Notes: generated by a model not told the origin, from the sequence alone. DNA of 64,000 bases from Undaria pinnatifida (GCA_012845835.1 JABAKD010000020.1:14715471-14779470); one strand, 5' to 3'. Positions 12,301-22,798 are shown, counted from the stretch's first letter. Numbers and translations are program-made.

Positions 12301-12915
12301 TACCTCTGTGTTGGAGGGGGCGGGGGTCTTTTTTTATCGAGTTGTGGGTGAGTTTTTGTTTGGTATATACCGGGACAACAACCTCGGGCTTAATATTTTA
12401 TCAGCTGAAGCTCTCCAACGCTCGCCGTAAGCTTTCTCGCGGCGATCATGCCGCTATTATTTTTTTTTTTTCTTGTGTTTGGGGTTGTTTTTTTCAGGGG
12501 GGTTATGTTTTTGTGCGTGCGTGGTTGGTACGCGTTTAGAACTATGTTTATGAGAAGGAAAAGTGAAAGGTGGACTAAGGCGGAAACGCGATGTTTTTCG
12601 TTTTTCCGCTCCAAACCTAAGCCAACGATGATGGATCAATAGATCTCGCGATAATGTTCTGCTCCAAGTTTTGCGCGCCGATGATCAATCGATCGATGGA
12701 TGGAATTGGTCTCGCGCCGTACCTCTCCTACTCGTCCTGTTTCTAACATCGTTCGAATCTGCCTTTCTTGTGTCGACCCTTGGTGTATGTTTCTCATGGA
12801 CCCCCCCCCCCCACACACTCGTGCCCCCTCCCTCCCCTCTCTCTCTTCGATAATAACAACACAGGTCTTGGCGACGCGACTTATAGCGATCAAGTTCGAC
12901 ATCGACCTTCTGTGA
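3321..12915 (+). CDS. CaM-kinase family Ser/Thr protein kinase with CaMKII-like calmodulin-binding tail
   Basis: Coding exons: 3321-3393 (inferred), 3625-3794, 9056-9190, 10168-10425, 10692-10850, 11059-11238, 12865-12915 (TGA). All junctions agree in phase, giving about 341 residues. In this numbering the Gly loop GEGAFSQV is at 37-44, the VAVK lysine at 63, HRDLKPEN at 155-162, DFG at 178-180 and APE at 201-203. The last two exons carry a basic segment (about 309-331) with FNARRKL followed by LATR, which strongly resembles the autoinhibitory/calmodulin-binding helix of CaMKII. The protein ends 10 residues later, so the CaMKII association (hub) domain is absent, and no RQxT autophosphorylation site precedes the helix. 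A cytosolic calcium-dependent kinase is the family expectation, but the inferred first exon encodes a signal-peptide-like leader. That exon is the least certain part. The 5.3-kb second intron is full of repeats. Confidence 0.92.
3905..4860 (+). repeat. degenerate ATATCGG/TATCGAT minisatellite in a kinase intron
   Basis: Hundreds of bases are built from variants of TATCGATCCATATATCGGT, loosely 18-20 bp apart and strongest at 4380-4810. The left part (3905-4210) is a more diverged version rich in GATATTGATG. The short frames inside are repeat-derived and not coding. Confidence 0.8.
4861..7499. other. intronic sequence with dispersed-repeat fragments
   Basis: This is the middle of the long kinase intron. 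Visible pieces include three ~45-bp direct copies around AGTTCGCAAACACGGTACAACC at 5775-5870, and relatives of the 2160/6690/23380 dispersed repeat near 6340-6380 and 6690-6760. No convincing exon or transposon protein was found in the stretch. Confidence 0.5.
7500..8150 (+). repeat. dispersed element: unique 5' block plus ~85-bp tandem units
   Basis: A unique block (7500-7650, containing GCTACATACCGGATGAAAAA) is followed by about six tandem units. Each unit has a CCGACGATTTTGGG segment, then AGCCCCCGTCATTCA, then CCAAAAAAAGGTATACC. The same block-plus-array arrangement recurs at 48160-48785 and, in both orientations, at 28850-30270. Units differ by small indels and substitutions, so it is an old dispersed family and not a recent expansion. 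Confidence 0.8.
8555..8862 (+). pseudogene. two decayed copies of the 5' edge of the kinase exon at 9056
   Basis: At about 8555-8605 and 8812-8862 a T-rich tract and an AG are followed by GCGCATCTTGCGGTCGA and then a CACCCTAGTGTGATCG or CACGCTAGCGTGATGG segment. The true exon reads AGGTTCGCATCTTGCGGTCC and then CACCCTAATGTGATCG. The copies keep the polypyrimidine tract and splice acceptor but lose homology about 45 bases into the exon; one contains an in-frame TAG. The intervals between them also share GCATTACCT and GGGAGGGGGA blocks, so two successive tandem duplications of intron plus exon edge are likely. Confidence 0.85.
9191..10015 (+). repeat. GGTAAC/ACGGTA hexamer arrays starting at the splice donor
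   Basis: From the donor GTAACG at 9191 the intron runs into GGTAAC/GGTAGC-type hexamers (to about 9345). After a 260-bp gap there is a second block at 9608-10015. The second block holds about three copies of a ~70-bp higher-order unit (GTACTGGTAGTAGTAGCGG, then ATTCTTTACGGTATTCGGG). Both blocks consist largely of donor-like GGTAAC words. Confidence 0.85.
10563..10660 (+). repeat. ACT/GCT trinucleotide tract
   Basis: Short trinucleotide array (ACTGCTACTGCTACTAC and variants) lying in the kinase intron between the exons ending at 10425 and starting at 10692. It is not in frame with either exon. Confidence 0.75.
12372..12448 (+). pseudogene. decayed copy of the 3' part of the kinase calmodulin-binding exon
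   Basis: The stretch repeats the end of the exon at 11059-11238: ACAACCTCGGGCTTAA matches ACAACCTCGGAGTTAA, then TCAGCTGAAGCTCTCCAACG and CGCCGTAAGCTT, followed by CGCGGCGATCA. In the copy the donor site is gone and the frame drifts after SNARRKLS. The bases before it (a G-rich stretch and a GAGTTGTGGGTGAGTTTT block) resemble the intron just after the real exon. It is therefore a tandem duplicate of exon edge plus intron, now inside the last intron. Confidence 0.8.
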
Positions 12916-13389
12916 TCCGTTCGGTGAGAAATATTATATAGGCGGGTGTTCTTGTTGTGTTGAGACAAACCTTTTTTCGTTATCGTTTTATTTGGTCGCC
13001 ACGTCGGGGCAACCTTGTTATCGTTTACTTGGGGCCACTGGCTCTGGGTCGTCAAACGGTCACTTGACGAATGCTCGATTTTTTTTCCGTTCACTGTACG
13101 ACTCGACTTGTCAACCCCCCCTGCCGCGCTTAAGATATAGTATTTGACCTCGGTTGGCACCGACGCTGTAAAACATGCTAATCACTCCGTGAGCTAGACA
13201 ACCAAGGTTCCGTTTTTTTTTTTTTTGGCGGTCAGCATGATGGTTGTTGAGTTAGACCTTATTGTGCGGGGTAGAGAACCCTAGCTCCGCACAAGGGAAA
13301 TGATCGCATCGCGTAGTGTGAATATGGTAAGGCACCCATGAAGCAGTTACAGTGATATCCATTGCTGTCTCTGGAGTGGCCACATCAGA
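12916..13389. other. 3' flank of the kinase gene, nothing recognisable
   Basis: The kinase stop codon is at 12913-12915. The following ~470 bases contain an AATATTATATAGG stretch and T runs but no gene. A polyadenylation signal could not be fixed from sequence alone. Confidence 0.4.
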
Positions 13390-14060
13390 AAACAAAGTAA
13401 CTCATTGGCGCTGTCATCCATAAGCAAGAAAGTAGGCACAAGGTGCCGAAGTCCGTCTTACGAGCAGTTCTTGGAAGGATGCAGTTTACCCTTCATGCGA
13501 CTCGCCGAACACCTCACGGCGCTTCGCGCTTGGTGCAAGCAATGTCTCTTGGTCGGTGAAACCCCGACGTGCTCCGTCCCGTCATGGTAGGGATGCGAGG
13601 GTCAATGGCCATACGACTACGGCCATGCGCAAACTGAGTACACCCCCCCCGTCGACCCTCCCTCCCCCTCCCGTCCTCCCACCCTCCCGTACCTCCGGCA
13701 CTCTCCCGGTCCCCTCCTCGCTCGCTCGCTCCCGCGGTACCCCCCTCCCCCCCGCGTGACAGATTGCAGGTCCCCAGCAGAGGGCCGGCCACACCGCTCT
13801 CCAAACGGCCCACGTATACATCGAAAATTTGGATACGATACGGATTGGGGCATGTGCCGGAGAGGACCTGGCCGGGGCAAGGCGGAAAGGTTTGGGGGGG
13901 GGGGGGGGGGGCGGGAGCGGGGAGCGGGGGAGGGTGTACTCATGTCCTGCATGGCCTTCGTCTTGAGGCCATAGACCCTCGCATCCCGACAATGCCGGGA
14001 CCGAGCACGTTAGGTTTTCACCGACCAGGAAGGCACTGGTTTCACCCAGCGAGGGTGGCG
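13390..14060. repeat. dispersed repeat family D, two copies in inverted orientation
   Basis: The segment 13390-13650 is the reverse complement of a sequence found at 50610-50880 and, more diverged, at 26650-26900. Shared blocks are the complement of GCGAAGC, TCCATAAGCAAGAAAG, AAGGTGCCGAAGTC and the GGGATGCGAGGGTC block. A second partial copy at 13925-14060 lies in the opposite orientation, so the pair forms a loose foldback around a C-rich then G-rich core. No protein is encoded; the frames across the core are compositional. Confidence 0.65.
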
Positions 14061-14234
14061 GGGGGGGGTGGGGGTAGGCAGAAGACTGGGTTTTTGCACC
14101 AACACGTGATGGGAGGTATGCTCTATACCTAGCACGTCTGTTTTTGTGTGTTGGCAGCGGCGAGTATAAGCGGCGATTTGGGGTTTGCCCCTCTCTGTAC
14201 TTCCCTCCCTCTAGTTTTTCCTACCTTTGTTGCG

Positions 14235-14292
14235 TAGCTGCGCTCTCCCTCCCTCCCTCCCTCCCTCCCTCCTTCCCTCCCTCCCTCCCTGC
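14235..14292 (+). repeat. CCCT tetranucleotide tract
   Basis: A run of CTCC/CTCCC units (about 55 bp) within a pyrimidine-rich stretch. No gene was found around it. Confidence 0.75.
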
Positions 14293-14364
14293 CATGTGTC
14301 GGTTTATTTTGGTGCTGGATGTAGAAGAGTTTGGATGCCGACAGAAGTACTGAAGGTGGCTGCT

Positions 14365-14995
14365 TGGCCAATGTTCAGCTATTGCTTTGGCCGGTATTGA
14401 GCAATCCCTTGGCCAGTACAAATTGATTGTTTTGGCCAGTAATCGTGATAGCTTTGGCTAGTATTCAGTTATCAGTAATGGCTGTGGTCAGTAGTCAGTG
14501 GTTTCTGTGGTCGGCATTTAGCGATTCTTCGGCGAGTGTTCAGTAAGTCAGTGATTTTTTTTTTTGCCAGTATTCAGTGATTGCTTTGGCCGGCATTCGG
14601 CCGTTGCTTCGACCAGTATCTAGTTATTATTCGGCTGGTATGAAATGAGTGCGTGGCCCAGTACTCAGGGATTGGATTGGCCAGCATTGGGTGATTACTT
14701 TGGTCAGTGTCCAGCGATTGCTGTGGCCAATATCTAACGGTTCTTTGGCCAGCATTCAGCGATACTTTTGGCCAGTAGTGAACGGGTCGTTGGCCAGAAT
14801 CCGCTGATTGCTTTGGTCGGTATCTAGTGATTCTCTGGCCAGTATTCAGTGGTTGCTTTGGTCAGTACCCGAGTGGTTGTTTCGGCCAGTATTGAGCGAT
14901 ATTTACTCTTTGGCCAGTATCCAGGGAGACTCTGGCCAATATCGCTAGCGATTCCTTGGCCAGTTTTCAGCGATTCCTAAACCAGTATATCTATT
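14365..14995 (+). repeat. ~30-bp degenerate minisatellite (TTGGCCAGTATTCAG)
   Basis: About twenty imperfect units carry the core TTTGGCCAGTATTCAGTGATT. Spacing is mostly 28-34 bp and the core is often altered to GGTCAGT or GGCCGGT. The array has no open frame of note and lies between genes. Confidence 0.85.
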
Positions 14996-14999
14996 CTCT

Positions 15000-16900
15000 A
15001 GCTGGGCGGCGGGGGCGGCCATAAGTGTCGAGATCAGAGAGCATGGAGGCGGGTGGGAAAAAGGGGGGGGAGGGCGGGGGGTGGGGGGGGTGGGGGGCTG
15101 TAGCGGTAGCGCAGCGAGAGAGCGAACGCGCGTGCATGTTGGTCCCGATAACTTTAACGTGAGTTGGGTAGAAAAGGTTTGAGGTTGGCTGCAATTGGTG
15201 CGGGGTGGAAAAATGGGTGGGCGGTCACTATCATTACGGATGGTGGCAGCGGTGCCGGCAGCATCCCGCACCTCCCGCGCCCAACTCTATGCCCATTTTC
15301 CGTAGTGTGTTGCTTTTTTTTTCCTGGCCATTGTGTTTCGCTGATTTCTCTTTTCTTTCCGGGGGTGTTGCTTATCACAATGCGTTGCGCGTTCTCTCTA
15401 GTTTTCTCCCTCTCCTTCCCTTTTTTTTTTTTTCTCTCTCTTGTTGTCCTCCCTCGATTGTCGTCAAGCAGGCCCTTTCGTTCTTTTTATTGCTCTCGTT
15501 TTTATTTTATTTTCGGCGCTTTTTTTTTGCACCTGGACTTGTTTTCACTTTCTTGTGTGTGTGTGTTTTTTTTTCCTCTCTTGTCTTTCGAAGTTGAGAA
15601 GTCGCCTTAGGCGTGATTTAGATACCCCCCCCCATTTCCCCCACCACCATCACGCCCACCCCCCACGGAGAGGTAGGTAGGTAGGCAGGTAGGCAGGTCA
15701 GTTGTTTTTGGCTGTGGGCAGGCTTGTGAGTTATTTGTCCTTCCCCCCACCCCCTCCCCCGTTCCTCGCTCCGCAGCATCTTACTCCGCTTCATATTACT
15801 GTTTAAGTGCGGCTTCCTTGTTTTTTGTGTGTTTCATTCTTCCATGTTTTGTTACTAAAACGTGGTGGATGTGGGGTGGGTGGGGTTTGGTATGAGACGG
15901 AGGGGAATTGGGGGCACAGGGTGCGACATGAAGCTTTTTTTTTTTCGTCAAACCCGTTGAAGCGATCTGCCCACCTATTCGTACGTGACGAGCGGTGGGT
16001 ATCTGGGGGGCTCTCTCTCTTGGTAGGCATGCCGCGCCTTGAGTTGAGATAAAAAACGAAAAATCTAACAAAACAAAACGAATGTTAGCTATTGATGAGA
16101 ATATTGTACCGAAACACAACAAAGGAAAGGAAGGGATGCTCGAGCAGTGGGAATGGAAGCGAAGGGGGGGGGCAGATGTTATACAAGTAGATGGAATGCT
16201 TTTGTTCGCTGAGCTTTATGTTTGGTCACAGTTTTTCTTGTGTGATTTGGCGTAGCAACAGTAGCAATGGCAGGGGCAGCAGCAGGCGCCAAAACAGAAG
16301 CAGCAAAAAATCAGCAGCAGAAACAGCCGCACGCAGTAGCAAAAATAGCCGCAGTAGCAGAAATAGCAGCAGCAGGAGAAATAGCAGCAGCAGCAGCAGC
16401 AGCTGAAGCAGAAATGCCTCATTAGCGAGCGTTGCTGTTGCCCACTGATCTCTTATGGTGTTACTGCTGATGCTGTGGTCGGATACACGAGAGTGCGACC
16501 GGTATACCGCAGTACTTCTAACCCTGAGAGATGAAAGGTGCCCGCACTTTTTGGTCAAAAAATATATATATATATCAGGAGTCTAAGACCGCGGTGTGGA
16601 GGAGGAGCAAAGCTGAAATGAGCTAAGCTAACCTGAATTGCGTTGCGTTGTGTTAGTTTGGGTTATCTGTTTGACCGCCTGACGGGTGTACAACCTACTG
16701 TACTACCTCTGTTTTTGTCCCTTTTGGGGGGGGGGGGGGGGGGGGGAGGTCAAAGGGGAATTACAGCAGCAATAGTAGTAGTGGATGCGCACTGTAGAGC
16801 GATGTGGTTAAAAGGTCGATATCGATTTGTTGATTTTGGCTGTTTTTAGTGTCCCCTCCCGTAAACATCCCTCAATCTATCTGTCACACCGATTCAATCA
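15000..16900. other. intergenic low-complexity DNA
   Basis: No gene supported. Contents are G-rich tracts (15060-15100), T- and C-rich stretches (15310-15600, 15730-15775), a GTAG run near 15675, a CAG/GCAGCAGAAA-rich tract at 16256-16405, an AT tract near 16562-16575 and a run of about 18 G at 16727-16746. The serine-rich or leucine-rich frames over the CAG tract are artefacts of trinucleotide composition. Confidence 0.5.
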
Positions 16901-16918
16901 GCAGTGCCATTTTCGAAG

Positions 16919-17464
16919 ATGGTCACTAAACAACCTACCTGGCAAACAATTATGCAGTGCACTGGGAAGCAGCACGTCAACGCGTTGGCGCTGCATTATA
17001 GCACTCTCAAAAGTGGTGACGAATGTCCCGAATGGGCTCTGTCTGTGTTCGCAACGTGCCCTGCGGGTATATCGACATTTTTACACGATGAACGCATAAA
17101 TAATACGTTTGTATTGGCTGACGCGAATGGATGTAAGGCCCGAGATTTCGTGTTCGCCTACTTGAAGAAAAAAAATCCAAGCACGTCAGCTGTGTGAGTT
17201 TGATAAATTTAGAATCGATACTCTTTGCGAGCTAGGTATTACACCGGCCTTGTTCATCGCTTAGATTTGAATGTTGTTTTTGCCAGGTGGATAACACCGA
17301 CTGACCCTACGATAGCCCCTCCCCCCCAAAATAGCGATTTTCTTCAACGAACGTTTCATGGCTGCTCGATTACGAGGAAGGATGCCATGAAGGAAAATTC
17401 CTTCAAAAAAAATCTTCCAAGGCTTTTAGGTATTTTTTGTTTGCAAAGGACTGTCGAAAGATGA
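16919..17464 (+). CDS. orphan two-exon ORF, about 150 residues, function unknown
   Basis: Exon 16919-17193 opens with ATG and encodes 91 residues of mixed composition (Trp, Cys, His, Asp and Lys present, no low-complexity run). A strong donor GTGAGT (17194) and acceptor TTGCCAG (17286) give a 93-bp intron with matching phase 2, then an exon to TGA at 17464. I recognise no domain. Against it, the second exon belongs to a repeat with a decayed copy at 29560-29820. The homology runs past the predicted stop, and other frames of the two copies share residues (for example VCKGL and VKEK). The second exon may therefore be transposon relic and the first exon only an open frame. Confidence 0.3.
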
Positions 17465-17599
17465 CGTCGGGGTAGCAAAAGGGGTACCACCGTGTTTCGA
17501 GAGATAAAGCCGGGAGCTGGCTTCACAACTGACGAGTTCGTCAAAGAAAAGCGCGGGGGGGCTACTACATACAGTTAGTAGAACGACTCCACTGCTGTG

Positions 17600-17875
17600 G
17601 GGTCTGAAATTTGGAAATTGCTTTTTTGGCCCCCCGGTCGATTTTCCCCAAAGAAAGATCGAGGTAAATGACCCCTCGACTTCCCTCTGAACTGAATTTT
17701 GGAAATTGCTTTTTTGGCCCCGGTCGATTTTCCCCGAAGAAAGATCGAGGTAAATGACCCCTCGACTTCCCTCCGAACTGAAATTTGGAAATTGCTTTAT
17801 TGGCCCCGGTCGATTTTCCCCAAAGATCGAGGTAGATGACCCCTCGACTTCCCTCTCAAACGGAAGTGTCCGATC
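17600..17875 (+). repeat. three tandem copies of an ~85-bp unit
   Basis: The unit contains TTTGGAAATTGC, CCCCGGTCGATTTTCCCC, AAGAAAGATCGAGGTAAATG and ACCCCTCGACTTCCCTC. Three units lie head to tail and weaker related words (CGATCGATTGACG, TTTTCCCTCCTAAAG) continue to about 18000. Confidence 0.85.
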
Positions 17876-18124
17876 GATTGACGCTCTAAATCCATAGAAA
17901 TGGGCGATCGTATTTCCGCCTAAAGCCAGGGTAAATACACCCCCGATCTATTTTCCCTCCTAAAGCAAGGTAAGTGCCCTGTCGGTTTTCTCTCTAAATA
18001 GTCCGGCGTACAGTATGTCCGACCGATTTCCTCCGACAACATTGATTGCTTTAGAGGCGCTTCGCTCGGCGAAAGAAAGGTGTCGTCTAGACCAATATTT
18101 TTTTATTTAATTTAAATATAATCT

Positions 18125-18210
18125 AACAACGTCAGCCTTGTTGTGAGTTCGACAAATTTAGGGTCTCGATAAAATCATCTTTGCAAGCTGCGTCATACAC
18201 CGGTCTCTCG
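18125..18210 (+). pseudogene. decayed copy of the orphan ORF's exon-intron edge
   Basis: The sequence ACGTCAGCC, then TTGTGAGTTCGACAAATTTAG, then TTTGCAAGCTGCG and ACACCGG repeats 17184-17255, where the exon ends and the GTGAGT donor begins. Upstream exon homology is missing and an AT-rich stretch precedes it, so only the junction was copied or survived. Confidence 0.65.
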
Positions 18211-18334
18211 TTTTTAGTAAGTTTTTCGTGAGACAAAATCTAATCGACAATATTGGTGAACAGTTGTCCTTCGGTAAACCCTGATGACATTATTAATGTG
18301 TTGGGTATTCATTACACAAAATAAATGCGTGTTC

Positions 18335-18985
18335 GTTCGTGTCCGCTTATTAGTCCACTCGTCGTAGGGGAACCTTCTCGAACTTTCGATTATCGGGACT
18401 CTCGGTCCTGGCCACCCTGCGACGCAAGTATCCACTTTGCTGACTATATTGCATCACCTTCCTGAACCTCACGAAGTTTCAGCTCATTGGGCACGTTTGT
18501 GGGAGCTTAGCCCGAATATATCCGGGAAAAGTATCATCCAGACCACCAACAATATGCCAAAAATATGCTTTCGTTCGTGTTCGCTCGGTTCACCCAAACA
18601 AAGGGGAACCCTCTCAATTTCTCGATTCTCAGGATTCTCGGCCCTGGTCACCCTGCGACGACGCAAACATCCACTCCATCCATTGTTGGGGCCGTTGTTC
18701 GTCACCTTGCTGACTCTCGCGAAGTTTCCGTAAGGCGACTTAGCCCCAATATGATGAGTCTTCCAAACATATAAATGACATTGCAAAAAAAAAAACACTC
18801 GCTCGTTCGTTTGTGTACGCGTAGTAGTCCACTACTTGTATCGTGGGAGAACCATCTCTAATTTTCGATACTCGGGATTCTCAGTCCAGGCTATACGTAC
18901 CCTGTGACGCAAACATGCACTCCACCACTGGTCATAATTCATCACCGTACTGACCCTCACGAAGTTTCAGCTCTTTTGGCACCGC
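18335..18985 (+). repeat. three tandem copies of a ~230-bp unit
   Basis: The units start near 18340, 18566 and 18795. Each has GTTCGTGT-GCTC or a similar start, then GGGGAACC-TCTC, ATTTTCGAT, a GGGATTCTC-GTCC block, CCCTGCGACGCAAACATCCACT and TGACCCTCACGAAGTTTCAGC. Divergence between units is substantial. Reading frames are not conserved. Confidence 0.75.
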
Positions 18986-19065
18986 TTGTATCTGGTTGTT
19001 GAGTGGACGTTAAGTATTTGTTGCGTGAACTATCTCGGGTTCTCCGTGCACGAAGATGTCAAAAA

Positions 19066-19400
19066 AATGGTATTTAGACCTCATAAGGATTACAAAATAT
19101 CAGGCTGCTTGCCAGCTATTCTTGCCTATTTTTTTGACGGAAGACCATACATAGTAAATAGAACCAAATGTTTTTAGTAAAAATAGTTAAATATATACGT
19201 TTTTGTGAGTACCGTAGGTCCCATTTACTATGCTCCTTGGTATTTAGACCTCACAAGGATTACAAAATATCAGGCTGCTTGCCAGCTATTCTTGCCTATT
19301 TTTTTACGGAAGACCATAGTAAATAGAACCAAATATTCTCAGTAAAAATATTTAAATGTATACTTTTTTGTTAGTACCGTAGGTCCCATTTACTGTGCTC
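19066..19400 (+). repeat. direct duplication of a ~170-bp unit
   Basis: The halves 19066-19238 and 19239-19400 are nearly identical, with blocks GTATTTAGACCTCA, AGGATTACAAAATATCAGG, TTGCCAGCTATTCTTGCC and GTACCGTAGGTCCCATTTACT. The close match compared with the older arrays nearby suggests a recent tandem duplication. Confidence 0.85.
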
Positions 19401-20540
19401 CCCCGTAAAAACATAATTTAGAAAGCTCTTCGAAAACGGCCCAACTCACAAAAAAATCTTCGAGCTTCGCCCCAAGGGACGCCCAACTGATGTAAGCTCT
19501 TCGTAACGAACAGCCCGCGAAGAGCGCACGCCGTACGAACTACCTGGTACCTGGCTCTCTCTCTTTCTCTCTCTCTGTCTCTCTCTGCTTTGTGGTACAC
19601 CGCTACCCGTAGGTTGTGCCAGGCGCACCAGGTAGGCCGTACCAACACCAACCAGTAGTAGTACGAGTCCGTAGCAGCGTATGTGTGTACCCAGGTGACA
19701 GCTATTATTCGAAAACAGCCCAACGCTCACGGGCAGTAGTCGCAAACGGGGCTACCTTTGATTGCGCCAAGGCCTCCGAATGAATTGTTATTGGCTACAC
19801 GTGACAGTCTATAGGGGCTACCAGTTTCCAGCATCTCGCCCGCTCGGTTTTCCACGTCGAGGGAGAGCTTACCGCTTTACCGAGAAACATCTTGACTGGT
19901 GGTGGTGAACTACTTAGATTTCAGTCAGGATGTTTCATCATTATTAGTGAACACACGCACACACACAATATTTTGGGCTGACATTTTTTATCCCACCCGG
20001 CCTGGTTCCATCTACCTGGGGCTTGATCTCATCCGGACGTGATTGATCCCATTTTTTGGCACTTAGTACTACTAGTTCAAACGCTATCAGCCCTTCCGCG
20101 GGAGAAGCCGGAGGCCGAGAGCGCGAAGCTCGAACCGTTATCCCCCGTGTTCAATCGCAGCAAAGTCTAGGGTCGGCCACACAGCGAGCAACCTTTTTTT
20201 TTTTTTTTTTCTTTTATCCTCCGGCGGATGGGAAAAAATAAAGCTTTAGCTCACCACACTTCCACGGAGCGAGCAACCGTTTCTCGAAAAATATAATGAT
20301 GCGCGTGCACGAGGGCGAAGCGCGAGCTTTTTTTCTTCTTGGTTTTCCAAGGGGAAAAAAAAAATCCTCTCTTCGTATCGGATCGCATACATACGAGGGT
20401 AGGGTGCCTCGGAACGTCAAAACGGGCCCTCTCTCAGTGGAATACCTCTTCTACTAGTTCGATTGTTTGCCAAAGCCCGTTCTCCGGCGACAACAGTAGC
20501 ATCGTGACATTTTTTTTTCCTGCCCCTCGAATTCCCTAAT
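19401..20540. other. intergenic, no gene supported
   Basis: Contains a CT-rich tract (19555-19590) and T runs. Short frames here have no splice support and no recognisable domain. Confidence 0.4.
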
Positions 20541-20544
20541 TTTC

Positions 20545-20955
20545 GAAGGCTTAGTTTGGGCAAGCTATTGGTTAACCTTTTGCAAGTGGTCAAACGGACT
20601 AGTCTAATACCCCACTAATACCTCAACAAATGGCGTCGTTGGCAAGACCATGGATGGGTTTTTTGGGGTCGTGGGTTCAAATCCCACCGTCCACAATTTT
20701 CAGACTTTCCCCATGTCGAGCTTGAAAAATACTCTCCCCGGTATCCCCAGGAAATGAAACCGCTTGGATATTGACAGGTCCGCCCGTATATATATATATC
20801 CGGCCGACTTGCTATCCCGCCGCTTCAGGTGGGGAGAGTGTTATAAGGCTTAGTTTGGGCAAGCTATTGGTTAACCTTTTTGGGCAAGCTATTGGTTAAC
20901 CTTTTGCAAGTGGTCAAACGGGCTAATAACCCACTAAACTAATACCTTAACACTA
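20545..20955 (+). repeat. direct repeats flanking a tRNA-like sequence
   Basis: A block containing GGCTTAGTTTGGGCAAGCTA, TTGGTTAACCTTTTGCAAG and TGGTCAAACGG occurs at about 20548-20612 and again at 20847-20930, where part of it is itself duplicated. Between the copies (20631-20694) is a sequence with an A-box-like TGGCGTCGTTGG and a B-box-like GGGTTCAAATCCC 42 bases later, followed by ACCGTCCAC. No 5' acceptor strand pairs with the 3' end, so it is not an intact tRNA; a tRNA-derived SINE head or tRNA relic is more likely. Confidence 0.55.
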
Positions 20956-21464
20956 ACACTTATCATCGGCCTCGGCGAAGTATTGGCATGATGATCGGTG
21001 CCGGGTGTGCAACAAATTCCGCATTCCTGCTTGCCTTCTGGGGTGCTCGTGAGTTTCCGAGCAGAACAACAGCAGCAGCAGCGCATTTTACGGCTTGCAC
21101 ACCTCGGTCGTTTCCGTGCGACAGTGATTTCTCGGGATTGGGTCTACAGATACGGACGCAGTACGCCAGAGCACTTTGGAGTATGGTAGGTAAGAAGTTC
21201 AAGCTCGTGCTTTAGACGGGAATAATAACATAGTATATTATGTACTGAAAAAAAAGCTTAGGACACACCCTGCGTTACATAAATTCCAGCCTGGCCAGAA
21301 GTAAGGGATTCTTAACTCGTGTTGCATACCGTAGGCATGGAAAGGTGGCCTGCCCAGGTCAACACCTGTGTGTGAGTTTCAGGTGGACACCAGCTAGCAG
21401 CGGTTCGCCAGCCCTGTTCACCTCTCTGCCCGAAACGATGGCAAAGACCGCAACGTCTCCATCA

Positions 21465-22205
21465 CCGCCACTCTCACCGTTACCGTTACCGTTACCATCA
21501 CCCCGATCGCCGTCAACACTACCATCACCGCTACCGTCACCGTCATGGTCACCGTCCCCACTACCATCACCGTCACCGTCTCCGTCAATGTCACTGTCAC
21601 CGTCACCGTCAACAAACACCGGAACTATCACCGTCAACAAAAGCGTCACTATTGTCACGGTCACCGTTTCCATCACCGTCATCACCAATATCATCGTCAA
21701 AAATACCGTCACTATCAATTGCCGCCACTTCGTCACCGCCACCGTCACCGTCACCGTCACCGTCACCGTCACCGTCACCGGCACTACCGAAGGCGCCCAC
21801 TAGTAAGAAATGTCAGTTTGGCTTCGAGGCCCAATTACCATCTTTGCCGTCACCACTGAGAACAGGCTACAAACAGTAATTGTATGGGATTTAGTATAGC
21901 ATCTCAACCCTGAGCACCGTTTCTTCGGTCATTTTTCTAATGTAACGTGAGAAAGCGAGCCTCAAATTATTACGAAGGAAATTATTTAAAAAGCGGGCGC
22001 CCTCCGAATCACCGCCAACCATACCGCCACTATAACCATCATCAATACCGTCACCGTCACCGTCACAGCCACCTTCATCGTCACCACCAATAATGTCATA
22101 ACTTTCACCATCACTGTCACCGTCACCGTCACCGTCACTATCACCATCATCAATACCGTCACCGTCACCGTCACCGTCACCGTCACATTCACCGCCGCGG
22201 TCACA
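21465..22205. repeat. two CACCGT hexanucleotide arrays
   Basis: Blocks at 21465-21785 and 22010-22205 consist of CACCGT/CACCGTCAT units with point variation. All six frames are artificially open and give Thr-Val, Ser-Pro or Gly-Asp repeats. If the IQ gene continues downstream of 22799, these arrays lie in its last intron or 3' flank. Confidence 0.85.
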
Positions 22206-22798
22206 GCGATGATCACTGACGATGACGGCAACAACGATGTCAACTCGTGTCGCATTTGCTTGTGCGTCGTCTCCCTTAAAGTAGCCACATAGCTCGTCCG
22301 CCATGCACCACAGCTGCTACTAACTCCAAGCAAACTTGCACAACTGATGGCATAACAGGGGGGAGGAGGCGCGGAGGCGGGGGGAGGGGAGGGGGGCAAT
22401 GAGGTCCAGCTCACGATAACAATCTAAAGGTTCATTGAGGCGAGAGATATTCCTTATGCCTACAAGCAGTACTGCCCATCCCATGTAATCCGAAAAAGTA
22501 AAGTGTTACGTGCGATGCGGGCACCGGAACGAGAAACCCCCTCATACCTCGAAAAAAAAAAAAAAAAAAAAATGTTGCGCTTTGGGGTGGGTGCGTCCGA
22601 GCCTTTGCTTCACGTCCCTTCGATATATTTCGTCACACGTAGACAAATCATGGCGCGAATTGCTAGGCACCACCAAATCGTCATTGCACTTTTTTTTTTT
22701 CTGTTCGTCCAGTTTGCGATATGATACCCCGCACCCCGAAGTCCAAACCTAACGCCAAAAAAAACGAAAAGAACACAATAATCCTTGTTAATCCTCAC

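Noticed and set aside
20988-21215. 75-codon plus-strand frame with a hydrophobic start (MMIGAGCATNSAFLLAFWG)
   Set aside because: No splice sites, neighbours or family resemblance support it, and overlapping frames on both strands are equally open.
22204-22316. Possible next exon of the IQ gene (minus strand, MADELCGYFKGDD)
   Set aside because: An acceptor (TAG then CAG) and phase would allow it, but no convincing donor or stop follows before the hexanucleotide array, so it was not added to the model.
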